Shown: positions 1 through 5,958 of the stretch, piece by piece | How the letters are laid out: every line of letters starts with the position of its first letter | Numbering within the stretch: the first letter of the stretch is position 1 | Assembly (NCBI GenBank): GCA_023381535.1 | Contig: JAMCSN010000256.1 | Location: forward strand, 997 to 7,691 | Source of the DNA: Bacteroidota bacterium | Lineage (GTDB): Bacteria > Bacteroidota > Ignavibacteria > Ignavibacteriales > Melioribacteraceae | Direction: 5' to 3' | DNA length: 6,695 nucleotides | Notes under the pieces: generated by a model | Seen by the model: the letters and a program-made list of their open reading frames with translations, nothing else | Told to the model about the DNA's origin: nothing | The model's database searches: none | Program-made: the position numbers and the translations under genes

Positions 1-15
1 CAATGGTACTTTCAT
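1..15 (-). CDS. Possible start of a DegT/DnrJ/EryC1 aminotransferase (5' fragment, five codons)
   Basis: On the minus strand an ATG at 15..13 opens a frame reading M-K-V-P-L and running off the window. MKVPL(L/F)D is a very common N-terminus of PLP-dependent sugar aminotransferases of the DegT/DnrJ/EryC1 family. The two genes just upstream on this strand are WbpB- and WbpD-like. In the known pathway the WbpE/WlbC aminotransferase acts between those two enzymes, converting the 3-keto sugar made by WbpB to the 3-amino sugar acetylated by WbpD, so an aminotransferase is the expected partner. A weak purine-rich stretch (GTGAG) lies some 8 bases upstream of the ATG. The gap to the upstream stop is 107 bases, long for an operon, but no promoter is convincing. 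Five codons cannot prove a family: the identity rests mainly on context. Confidence 0.35.
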
Positions 16-122
16 AACGAGCTCACTATTTGAGTTAATAGAACGTGGTTAGTTATTGCAAATATTTTTTGTGAAATTATTTATCGGCATAGTCAAAAGG
101 TTGCATGGGTGTATGAATAGCA

Positions 123-701
123 CTAACTCGTTTCGACTACCCTGTTGTTTTCCAGTTTATATTTTTTATTTGATTTACTGCAATATGCAATTCCATCAGA
201 ATCAAAAATCAATTTCTGTCCAGCTTCACTCAACCATCCAACTTGTTTTGCCGGATTGCCGACAACCAAAGCATAATCGGGAACTTCTTTGGTAACAACT
301 GCACCGGCGCCGATGAAAGCGAACTTGCCAATCGTGTGACCGCATACAATTGTGCTGTTGGCACCAAGCGAAGCGCCTTCTTTCACCAAAGTTTTAATAT
401 AATATTGAGATCCAACTTGTGGATACTTGCTTCTCGGATCGATAATATTTGTGAACACCATTGAAGGTCCGCAGAAAACATAATCTTCCAACTCAACACC
501 TTCATAAACTGAAACGTTATTTTGAATCTTCACAAAATTTCCGATGACAACATTAGTACCGACATTTACATTTTGACCCAGCACGCTGTTCTTTCCGATT
601 CGCGCGCCTTTCTGAACATGGGAGAAATGCCAGATTTTTGTTCCGTCGCCAATCTCAACGTCATCATCGATATACGAAGATTCGTGAACGAAGTAACTCA
701 T
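123..701 (-). CDS. wbpD: WbpD/WlbB-like UDP-2-acetamido-3-amino-2,3-dideoxy-glucuronate N-acetyltransferase
   Basis: This 192-residue protein is a left-handed beta-helix acyltransferase. Family members acetylate the 3-amino group of UDP-GlcNAc(3NH2)A with acetyl-CoA in the cytoplasm, giving UDP-2,3-diacetamido-glucuronate for O-antigen or other surface glycans. Hexapeptide repeats run from about residue 9 to 85 ([41 protein letters not shown]) and resume at 108-150 ([15 protein letters not shown]). The intervening loop [12 protein letters not shown] (83-94) and the early IWHFSHV (23-29) are hallmarks of the WbpD/WlbB group; H25 or H28 are candidate catalytic residues. The C-terminal tail after [16 protein letters not shown] (147-161), with the FDSDGIAYC and KYKLENN elements, is also typical. 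Length is normal. The start overlaps the wbpB stop as ATGA and has a strong Shine-Dalgarno, so it is secure. WlbB is an alternative name; the exact sugar stereochemistry cannot be read from sequence. Confidence 0.9.
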   Translation of the reverse strand: MSYFVHESSYIDDDVEIGDGTKIWHFSHVQKGARIGKNSVLGQNVNVGTNVVIGNFVKIQNNVSVYEGVELEDYVFCGPSMVFTNIIDPRSKYPQVGSQYYIKTLVKEGASLGANSTIVCGHTIGKFAFIGAGAVVTKEVPDYALVVGNPAKQVGWLSEAGQKLIFDSDGIAYCSKSNKKYKLENNRVVETS

Positions 702-1648
702 AATTTTGAACCCTCCAAATGTGGGTGAAATAAATCTCCCTTGGCTTTCGGTTTTTCGGAACGGATTCTGTAAACAGTTTCGATGGAAGGATAAGCATCA
801 GCAATACCAAGACCTTTTCCTTTCAACATTTCTTGATAGACTTTTGTGTGCAGTTCCGTGAATCCATCCGTGAATTCAATTTCGTCTTCATCAACTTTGA
901 TGGAACGGTACGTTTGCTTCCCGGTTTTTCTGACATGAGCGGGCAAATCATTTTCATCGACGGAAAGATACCACACCACGTTTGCGTTTTTTAGTTCGAG
1001 TAATCCACTCATTTTTTTCTGTTCAGATAGAAAAACATGACTCTCGCTGACTTCACCGAAAAGCCATATCAGCAAATCGAAAAGATGTATTCCAATATTT
1101 GTGGCGATGCCGCCGGATTTTTCGTCTTCACCTTTCCATGAATAGAAATACCATTTGCCGCGCGAAGTTATATAAGTCAGTTCGACTGTCGGTTTGGAAT
1201 TGAACTTCATCAATCCCATTTTCTTTTTCAATTCAATAATTGAAGGATGATACCGTAGCTGCATTACAGTGTAAACTTTTTTGCCGGTTTCTTTTTCTAC
1301 GCGTTGCAGCGCCTCAAGATTGGACGGATTGAGCACAAGCGGTTTCTCACAAATTACATCGGCACCGGTATGTAATCCCAATCTTATATGACTATCATGC
1401 AAATAATTTGGAGAACAGACTGTTAAGAAATCTATTTTTGTTGAATCATCGAGTCGAAGTTTTTCGAGATGTCGTTCAAACCTTTCGTGTTCAATAAAAA
1501 AATCTGCCGCCGGAAAATATGAGTCTAGAATTCCGACCGAATCGTGAGGGTCGAGAGCCGCAACCAAAGTGTTCCCCGTTTCTTTAATAGCTTTGAGATG
1601 CCTTGGTGCTACATATCCGGCAACACCGGTTATCGCAAATTTTTTCAT
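698..1648 (-). CDS. wbpB: WbpB/WlbA-like UDP-N-acetyl-glucosaminuronate 3-dehydrogenase (Gfo/Idh/MocA family)
   Basis: This 316-residue NAD-dependent oxidoreductase belongs to the Gfo/Idh/MocA family. WbpB/WlbA enzymes oxidise C3 of UDP-GlcNAcA to the 3-keto sugar, the step before WbpE amination and WbpD acetylation. The N-terminal Rossmann fold opens with [14 protein letters not shown] (4-17), the characteristic WlbA version of the GxxGxxxxxH dinucleotide motif. E101-K102-P103 is the family's catalytic EKP motif. [15 protein letters not shown] (179-193) supplies H188 and D191 near the sugar. I chose the ATG at 1648 because MKKFAITG is the usual family start. A GTG at 1660 would add MLLL with no ribosome site and is unlikely. 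It is the first gene of a minus-strand unit and overlaps wbpD by four bases. The preceding enzyme WbpA is not in the window; a divergent transporter lies upstream, so it must be encoded elsewhere. Confidence 0.88.
   Translation of the reverse strand: MKKFAITGVAGYVAPRHLKAIKETGNTLVAALDPHDSVGILDSYFPAADFFIEHERFERHLEKLRLDDSTKIDFLTVCSPNYLHDSHIRLGLHTGADVICEKPLVLNPSNLEALQRVEKETGKKVYTVMQLRYHPSIIELKKKMGLMKFNSKPTVELTYITSRGKWYFYSWKGEDEKSGGIATNIGIHLFDLLIWLFGEVSESHVFLSEQKKMSGLLELKNANVVWYLSVDENDLPAHVRKTGKQTYRSIKVDEDEIEFTDGFTELHTKVYQEMLKGKGLGIADAYPSIETVYRIRSEKPKAKGDLFHPHLEGSKL
711..716 (-). promoter_or_regulatory. Strong Shine-Dalgarno for the acetyltransferase gene
   Basis: The minus strand reads GGAGGG nine bases before the ATG at 701..699. 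It lies inside the last codons of the upstream oxidoreductase gene. It is the best ribosome binding site in the window and fixes the start of the acetyltransferase. Together with the ATGA stop/start overlap it indicates translationally coupled expression of the pair. Confidence 0.8.
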
Positions 1649-1758
1649 CAATAGTAACACAAAAATTTGGTATGAAAATTAAATAAATGCATCTTGAATC
1701 ACTATAATATTTATTTGATTTATCTTAAATTGCGCAACAAATTATCGATGGAGTATTC
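1649..1758. promoter_or_regulatory. Divergent intergenic region, putative promoters of wbpBD and of the transporter-agu operon
   Basis: These 110 AT-rich bases separate the minus-strand sugar operon from the plus-strand transporter-aguBA operon, so both promoters should lie here. A perfect TATAAT occurs on the plus strand at 1703-1708, and the same spot read on the minus strand gives TATTAT (1709..1704). Neither has a convincing -35 at 16-18 bases: the best plus-strand match is TTAAAT near 1679. No clear operator palindrome or riboswitch-like fold was seen. The region is well supported as regulatory by gene layout, but the exact promoter elements are guesses. Confidence 0.4.
1747..1753 (+). 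promoter_or_regulatory. Ribosome binding site deciding the GTG start of the transporter
   Basis: GATGGAG, with a GGAG core at 1750-1753, lies five bases before the GTG at 1759. No in-frame ATG exists upstream before a stop at 1726-1728. The next in-frame Met is residue 24, inside the first membrane helix and one residue before the ExxER motif. GTG is therefore the only sensible start. Confidence 0.65.
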
Positions 1759-3027
1759 GTGAACCTCTCGCAAGAAATCCAAAAACTGAAAAGCGGTTTT
1801 AAGTCTTCTTTCTGGGTCGCTAATTCAATGGAACTCTTCGAACGATTAGCTTACTACGGTCAACAAATCGTCTTCATGGTTTACATGAGGGACAAACTTG
1901 GTTTCACCGAATCCGAAGCCGGACAACTTTCCGGTATTTTCGGCGGAGTTCTTTATTTACTTCCAATTCTTGGAGGAACACTTGCTGACAAATGGGGATA
2001 CAGAAAAGCGTTCCATGTTGCGTTCTCAATTTTAGCGCTGGGGTATTTCTTGATCGGTTCTGTTGGTATGAGCGCGTTCTCCGGAATCTACGGCGGCTTT
2101 GATCACTTTTGGTTAGTAATGATTTTTTTGCTGCTTACCGCGTTCGGAGGTTCATTCATAAAACCATCGGTACTAGGAACTGTTGCCGCAGCATCTACCG
2201 AAGATTCCAAATCACTTGGGTATGCAATTTATTATTGGCTGGTAAATGTCGGTGCAATGTTGGGACCGACGATTGCTTATTTCGTACGCGATAGTTTCGG
2301 CAACGAATTTGTTTATCTGGTTTCGTCCATAAGCTGTTTAGCAATGTTGATTGTTAATTTGGTTATGTACAAAGATGTTCGAAGCGAGAAAGATGAAGTG
2401 GTTGTCGAATCACTTGGGAAGAAGATTCAAAACTTATTTGTTGTTCTAGCAAATTTTAAGTTCATGATTTTCCTTTTGATCTATTCATTGTATTGGATCA
2501 TTTTCTGGCAAGAGTTCATAATTGTTCCATATTATATAACGGATTTTATTAGCAGAAGCGCGCCTTATGAAATTTACCAATCATGGGCCGGCGCGGGCGC
2601 AATAATTTTATTGCAGATTCCTTTAAACAGACTAACAAAAAAGTTGCCGACACATTCGGCAATCTTAACCGGTTTTGCAATATCAAGTTTAATTTGGCTC
2701 ATCATCGCAATACATCCCAGCATTCCAGCCATTGTAGCCGGAGTCGCAACATTTTCAATCGGCGAGATGATTCAAGCGCCGAGATATTATGAATACATTT
2801 CCGAAATCGCGCCTCCGGGACAGCAAGGTTTGTATCAAGGATATGCTTTTCTGCCGATCGCAATTGCGAGATTTGCAGGCGATCCTTTCGGCGGCTGGTT
2901 GTACGAACAATTTGCAACTAAGACTAACAACACAAATGTGATCTTCATGACAATGTTCGGAATAGGCGTTGCGGCAACAGTTCTTATGTTTATCTATAAC
3001 AAATTTGCGGTTGAAAAATCGAGATAG
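1759..3027 (+). CDS. POT/PTR2-family proton-coupled transporter (MFS), likely peptide or related substrate
   Basis: This 422-residue inner-membrane protein has about twelve hydrophobic helices: six before and six after a charged loop at 205-225. The POT (proton-dependent oligopeptide transporter) signature residues are visible: E25-x-x-E28-R29 with Y32/Y33 in helix 1 (ELFERLAYYG), GGTLADKWGYRK (72-83) after helix 2, K135-P136 in helix 4, and the PTR2-like stretch YAIYYWLVNVGAMLG (155-169) in helix 5. E336 in helix 10 is followed by AP at 351-352 (ISEIAPPGQQG). In characterised POT proteins the ExxER motif, the helix-4 lysine and the helix-10 glutamate couple proton movement to peptide uptake. 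The protein is shorter than many bacterial POTs (about 450-500 residues). It starts at GTG and is the first gene of an operon, 23 bases before aguB. The substrate is unknown: di/tripeptides by family, possibly something linked to arginine or polyamines by context. Confidence 0.8.
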   Translation: MNLSQEIQKLKSGFKSSFWVANSMELFERLAYYGQQIVFMVYMRDKLGFTESEAGQLSGIFGGVLYLLPILGGTLADKWGYRKAFHVAFSILALGYFLIGSVGMSAFSGIYGGFDHFWLVMIFLLLTAFGGSFIKPSVLGTVAAASTEDSKSLGYAIYYWLVNVGAMLGPTIAYFVRDSFGNEFVYLVSSISCLAMLIVNLVMYKDVRSEKDEVVVESLGKKIQNLFVVLANFKFMIFLLIYSLYWIIFWQEFIIVPYYITDFISRSAPYEIYQSWAGAGAIILLQIPLNRLTKKLPTHSAILTGFAISSLIWLIIAIHPSIPAIVAGVATFSIGEMIQAPRYYEYISEIAPPGQQGLYQGYAFLPIAIARFAGDPFGGWLYEQFATKTNNTNVIFMTMFGIGVAATVLMFIYNKFAVEKSR

Positions 3028-3050
3028 TCATTCACAAGTTTGAATAGAAC

Positions 3051-3941
3051 ATGACAAAGAATAAAAAATTTAAAATCGGATTACTGCAGATGTTTTTCAC
3101 CGCCGATCCGGACAAGAACCTTAAAAAAACTTTATCGTGGGTTGATAAAGCAGCAAAGAAAGGTGCAAAAGTAATTTGTCTGCCTGAACTTTATCGCTCT
3201 CAATATTTTTGCCAGAAGGAAGATTCTTCACTTTTTAATCTTGCTGAAACAATTCCTGGTCCATCAACAAAAGCATTTCAATCTGCAGCTAAAAAATTAA
3301 AAGTTTCTATCATCGTTCCGATTTTTGAAAAAAGAGCGCACGGACTTTATCACAACACAGCAGTTGTGATCGACGCCGACGGAAAGATTCTTGGCACATA
3401 CAGAAAGATGCACATTCCAGACGATCCGGCGTACTATGAAAAATTTTATTTCACTCCAGGAGATCTCGGTTTCAAATCGTTCAAAACAAAATACGGCGAG
3501 ATCGGAACGCTGATCTGCTGGGACCAGTGGTATCCGGAAGGCGCGCGAATCACGGCATTGAAAGGCGCAAACGTTTTGTTTTTCCCCACCGCTATCGGCT
3601 GGCATCCAAGCGAGAAAAAGAAACACGGTGAAGCTCAAAAAGATTCTTGGGTAACCATTCAGCGTTCACATGCAATCGCCAACGGCGTTTATGTTGCGTC
3701 GGTTAATCGTGTGGGTTTTGAACGACCCGTGAAAGAGCAAGCCGGAATAGAATTTTGGGGCTCGTCGTTTATCGCAAGTCCGCAAGGAGTTATTCTCGCA
3801 CAAGCATCTGCCGATAAAGAAGAAATTCTTGTTGCCGAAGTAAGTCTCGATCATCTTGAAAACGTTCGAAGAAACTGGCCGTTCTTGCGCGACAGAAGAA
3901 TTGATGCATACCAAGGTATCACCGAAAGATTTCTAAAATAA
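3051..3941 (+). CDS. aguB: N-carbamoylputrescine amidase (nitrilase superfamily)
   Basis: This 296-residue cytoplasmic enzyme hydrolyses N-carbamoylputrescine to putrescine, CO2 and ammonia, the last step of the agmatine route. The nitrilase catalytic triad is clear: E46 in CLPELYRSQYF (43-53), K119 in YRKMHIPDDPAYYEKFYFTPGD (117-138) and the nucleophile C156 in LICWDQWYPEGAR (154-166). CWDQW(Y/F)PE and the KMHIPDDP..YEKFYF stretch are specific to AguB-type amidases rather than general nitrilases. C-terminal elements SVNRVGFE (217-224) and FWGSSFIASPQG (235-246) fit the same group. Length is the usual 290-300. The ATG at 3051 follows the transporter stop by 23 bases and has no Shine-Dalgarno; aguA follows after eight bases. 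The pairing with aguA makes the assignment very safe. Confidence 0.95.
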   Translation: MTKNKKFKIGLLQMFFTADPDKNLKKTLSWVDKAAKKGAKVICLPELYRSQYFCQKEDSSLFNLAETIPGPSTKAFQSAAKKLKVSIIVPIFEKRAHGLYHNTAVVIDADGKILGTYRKMHIPDDPAYYEKFYFTPGDLGFKSFKTKYGEIGTLICWDQWYPEGARITALKGANVLFFPTAIGWHPSEKKKHGEAQKDSWVTIQRSHAIANGVYVASVNRVGFERPVKEQAGIEFWGSSFIASPQGVILAQASADKEEILVAEVSLDHLENVRRNWPFLRDRRIDAYQGITERFLK

Positions 3942-3949
3942 AATTTGAT

Positions 3950-4990
3950 ATGATGAACAAATCTTTACGTCTCCCCGCCGAATGGGAACCGCATAAATCA
4001 ACTATCATTTGCTGGCCGCATCAAAAAGAAGATTGGCCTGGAAAATTTTCACCGATACCATGGGTGTACGCTGAGATCGTTAAAAATCTAGTACCAGGAG
4101 AGCGAGTAAGAATCATAATTCAACCGCAAGAACAAAAAAAGAAAGTTCAAAAAATTCTTCAGAAAAATTATGTCGATTTGGATTATGTCGATTTCATTGT
4201 CGCGCAAACCGACCGCGGGTGGATGCGCGATTCATCACCGGCATTTGCGAAATCCGAAGAGAACATAACCGGCATCAGTTTCCGTTTTAACGGATGGGCT
4301 AAATACGATAATTGGAAGAAAGACAAAAATATTCCACGCATCCTTTCAAAAAAGCTTAAGCATGAAATGATCGAAGCAATTCATAACGGCAAAAAAGTTG
4401 TGCTTGAGGGCGGAGCCATAGATGTTAACGGCCGCGGGACACTTTTGACTACAGAAGAATGTCTGCTCGATGAAAATGTTCAGACGAGAAATCCCGGGTT
4501 TGCTAAAAATGATTACGAAGAAATCTTCCACAAATACTTTGGCGTTACAAATGTGATTTGGCTTGGTAAAGGAATCGTTGGCGATGATACGCATGGTCAT
4601 GTTGACGATCTCTGCCGCTTTGTTAACAGCAACACAGTAGTGCTTTGCAAAGAAACGAATAGCTTCGAAGAAAATTTTACTCTGCTCGAAGATAATTTTT
4701 CACGGTTGAAAAATGCGCGGTTGGAAGACGGATCGAAAATAAATGTCGTAGAACTTCCAATGCCATCTCCGCTCTATTTTGATAATATGCGTGTGCCGGC
4801 AAGTTATGCCAACTTTTATATTTCCAATCGTAAAGTGTTGGTTCCGACCTTTAATGATCCAAATGATAGACACGCGCTGAATATTCTAGCGGAATTATTT
4901 CCGGATAGGATCGTTGTTGGGATTAATTCCGTGGATTTAGTTTGGGGTTTAGGCACGCTTCATTGTTTGACCCACGAAGAACCGGCATAA
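3950..4990 (+). CDS. aguA: Agmatine deiminase
   Basis: This 346-residue enzyme of the guanidino-group-modifying (pentein) superfamily deiminates agmatine to N-carbamoylputrescine and ammonia, the substrate of AguB next door. Visible family motifs in order are LPAEWEPHKSTIICWPH (8-24), TDRGWMRDSSPAF (87-99), FNGWAKYDNWKKD (113-125), VLEGGAIDVNGRGTLLTTEECLL (151-173), GDDTHGHVDDLCRF (211-224) with H217 and D219, and the nucleophile C339 in GLGTLHCLTHEEPA (333-346, codon at 4964-4966). All catalytic residues are present. The Cys loop reads GLGTLHC where many relatives have GGGNIHC, and RDSSP replaces the common RD.GP, placing it in a divergent but intact subgroup. Two adjacent ATGs (3950, 3953) could start it; neither has a clear ribosome site. 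It ends the plus-strand operon, 11 bases from a convergent gene. Confidence 0.95.
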   Translation: MMNKSLRLPAEWEPHKSTIICWPHQKEDWPGKFSPIPWVYAEIVKNLVPGERVRIIIQPQEQKKKVQKILQKNYVDLDYVDFIVAQTDRGWMRDSSPAFAKSEENITGISFRFNGWAKYDNWKKDKNIPRILSKKLKHEMIEAIHNGKKVVLEGGAIDVNGRGTLLTTEECLLDENVQTRNPGFAKNDYEEIFHKYFGVTNVIWLGKGIVGDDTHGHVDDLCRFVNSNTVVLCKETNSFEENFTLLEDNFSRLKNARLEDGSKINVVELPMPSPLYFDNMRVPASYANFYISNRKVLVPTFNDPNDRHALNILAELFPDRIVVGINSVDLVWGLGTLHCLTHEEPA

Positions 4991-5001
4991 CGAAAACGTT
5001 T

Positions 5002-5424
5002 TTACTCGCCAATAACCGTTATTACAATTCTTCTAGAGCCGCCGTAGTTACGGTGCTCACATAAATAAATTCCTTGCCAAGTACCGAGATTAAACTTTCC
5101 ATTCGTAACCGGAACTGTCACCGAACTACCAAGTAATGCCGATTTGATGTGAGATGTCATGTCACCGGTTCCTTCCAGCGTATGCTGAAAATAGGAAGCG
5201 TTCTCCGGGACAATCTTGTTGAAATACATTTCCATATCGGAACGAACAGTCGGGTCTGCGTTTTCATTCAGTGTTATCGATGCTGATGTATGTTTGATAA
5301 AGATGTGCGCAATTCCGACAGAAACTTTTGCCAGTTCTAGAATTTGTTTTTCAATTTCGTCCGTAATAAGGTGAAATCCGCGAGGCTTTGGTTTGAGCGA
5401 TATTTCTTTTTGAAAAAAACTCAT
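5002..5424 (-). CDS. YjbQ/UPF0047 family protein (putative secondary thiamine-phosphate synthase-like)
   Basis: This 140-residue protein is a full-length member of the UPF0047/YjbQ family. Conserved stretches seen are RGFHLITDEI (15-24), IFIKHTSASITLNENADPTVRSDM (41-64) with H45 and D57, GTGDMTSHIKSALLGSSVTVPV (85-106) with H92, and LGTWQGIYLCEHR (113-125) with H124. The clustered histidines and acidic residues in these motifs suggest a small-molecule or metal site. E. coli YjbQ can replace thiamine-phosphate synthase when overproduced, but its true role is unknown, so the common database name should be read with care. Its ATG overlaps the ogt stop as ATGA and has no Shine-Dalgarno, pointing to translation by re-initiation from ogt. 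It ends 11 bases from the aguA stop on the other strand. Confidence 0.9.
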   Translation of the reverse strand: MSFFQKEISLKPKPRGFHLITDEIEKQILELAKVSVGIAHIFIKHTSASITLNENADPTVRSDMEMYFNKIVPENASYFQHTLEGTGDMTSHIKSALLGSSVTVPVTNGKFNLGTWQGIYLCEHRNYGGSRRIVITVIGE

Positions 5425-5909
5425 CGAAAAAGATTCATTTGATGGGCGCCGCCGGAATATTTTTGTTCATGTTCGAGCAGCCATTTTTTACGCCATAATC
5501 CCCCGCCGTAACCGGTTAAGCTCCCGTCGCTTCCAATTACACGATGGCACGGAATGATAATGGAAATTTCGTTTTGACCATTTGCGTTGGCAACAGCGCG
5601 GATTGCTTTTTGATCGCCAAGTTTTCTTGAAAGTTCGAGATACGAGGTTGTCACTCCGAATGGTATTTCCAAAAGTTCTTTCCAAACTTTCTTCTGAAAC
5701 TCTGTCCCTTCGGGTTCTAACCGCAATTCAAATTCTCTGCGTGTACCTTTGAAATATTCATCCAGTTGCCGAGCACAATTTTCTAAATAATCATTCGTAG
5801 AATATTTAGTCTTCGGCTCTTCATCTATAAAATAAATTGAGGCGATGGAATTTTCGGTGCTGGAGATTTCAATCAATCCGATTGGTGAATTATAAATTGC
5901 TTTGTTCAT
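5421..5909 (-). CDS. ogt: Methylated-DNA--protein-cysteine S-methyltransferase (O6-alkylguanine-DNA alkyltransferase)
   Basis: This 162-residue suicide repair protein transfers the alkyl group from O6-methylguanine in DNA to its own cysteine. The acceptor is C121 in IIIPCHRVIGSDGSLTGYGGG (117-137). The upstream helix-turn-helix region has FQKKVWKELLEIPFGVTTSY (71-90), with Y90 as the usual base-flipping tyrosine and R104 in AIRAVANANG (102-111) as the arginine finger; E146 in WLLEHE completes the active-site network. It has the small N-terminal domain but no Ada transcription-factor domain. N113 is followed by glutamate where most relatives have proline (NP before the PCHR strand). The tail KYSGGAHQMNLFR extends beyond the core and ends in a QxxLF peptide resembling a beta-clamp-binding motif. 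It follows the kinase-fragment gene by 49 bases and overlaps yjbQ by four. No ribosome site is evident at its ATG. Confidence 0.95.
   Translation of the reverse strand: MNKAIYNSPIGLIEISSTENSIASIYFIDEEPKTKYSTNDYLENCARQLDEYFKGTRREFELRLEPEGTEFQKKVWKELLEIPFGVTTSYLELSRKLGDQKAIRAVANANGQNEISIIIPCHRVIGSDGSLTGYGGGLWRKKWLLEHEQKYSGGAHQMNLFR
5427..5441 (-). other. Candidate sliding-clamp-binding peptide (QMNLF) at the Ogt C-terminus
   Basis: Residues 157-161 of Ogt read Q-M-N-L-F, one residue from the end. The bacterial DNA polymerase beta-clamp recognises a pentapeptide of the form QL(S/D)LF, with Gln at position 1 and Leu-Phe at 4-5 most important. The motif sits on a flexible Gly-rich tail (SGGAH), where clamp peptides are normally found. 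The match is seen in the sequence; binding is inferred. Confidence 0.5.
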
Positions 5910-5958
5910 ACTGAAAATAGAATTTGTTGATCATGAGAAGTTGAACGTAAAGAAATAT

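Noticed and set aside
16..122. Promoter or small RNA in the gap downstream of the acetyltransferase
   Set aside because: The 107 bases are AT-rich with a TTGACT on the minus strand, but no -10 at proper spacing and no stable hairpin could be found.
1649..1660. GTG at 1660 as the start of the WbpB-like gene
   Set aside because: It adds only MLLL with no ribosome site, and the family normally begins at MKKFAITG, which corresponds to the ATG at 1648.
3297..3638. 113-codon minus-strand frame within aguB, and other overlapping frames such as 243-464 and 4346-4600
   Set aside because: They are antisense or shifted readings of strongly supported genes and show no recognisable domain or plausible composition.
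4993..5002. AAAACGTTTT palindrome between the convergent operons as a terminator
   Set aside because: It has no loop and only weak A-T pairing, so it cannot form a stable terminator hairpin; it is listed only as part of the junction.
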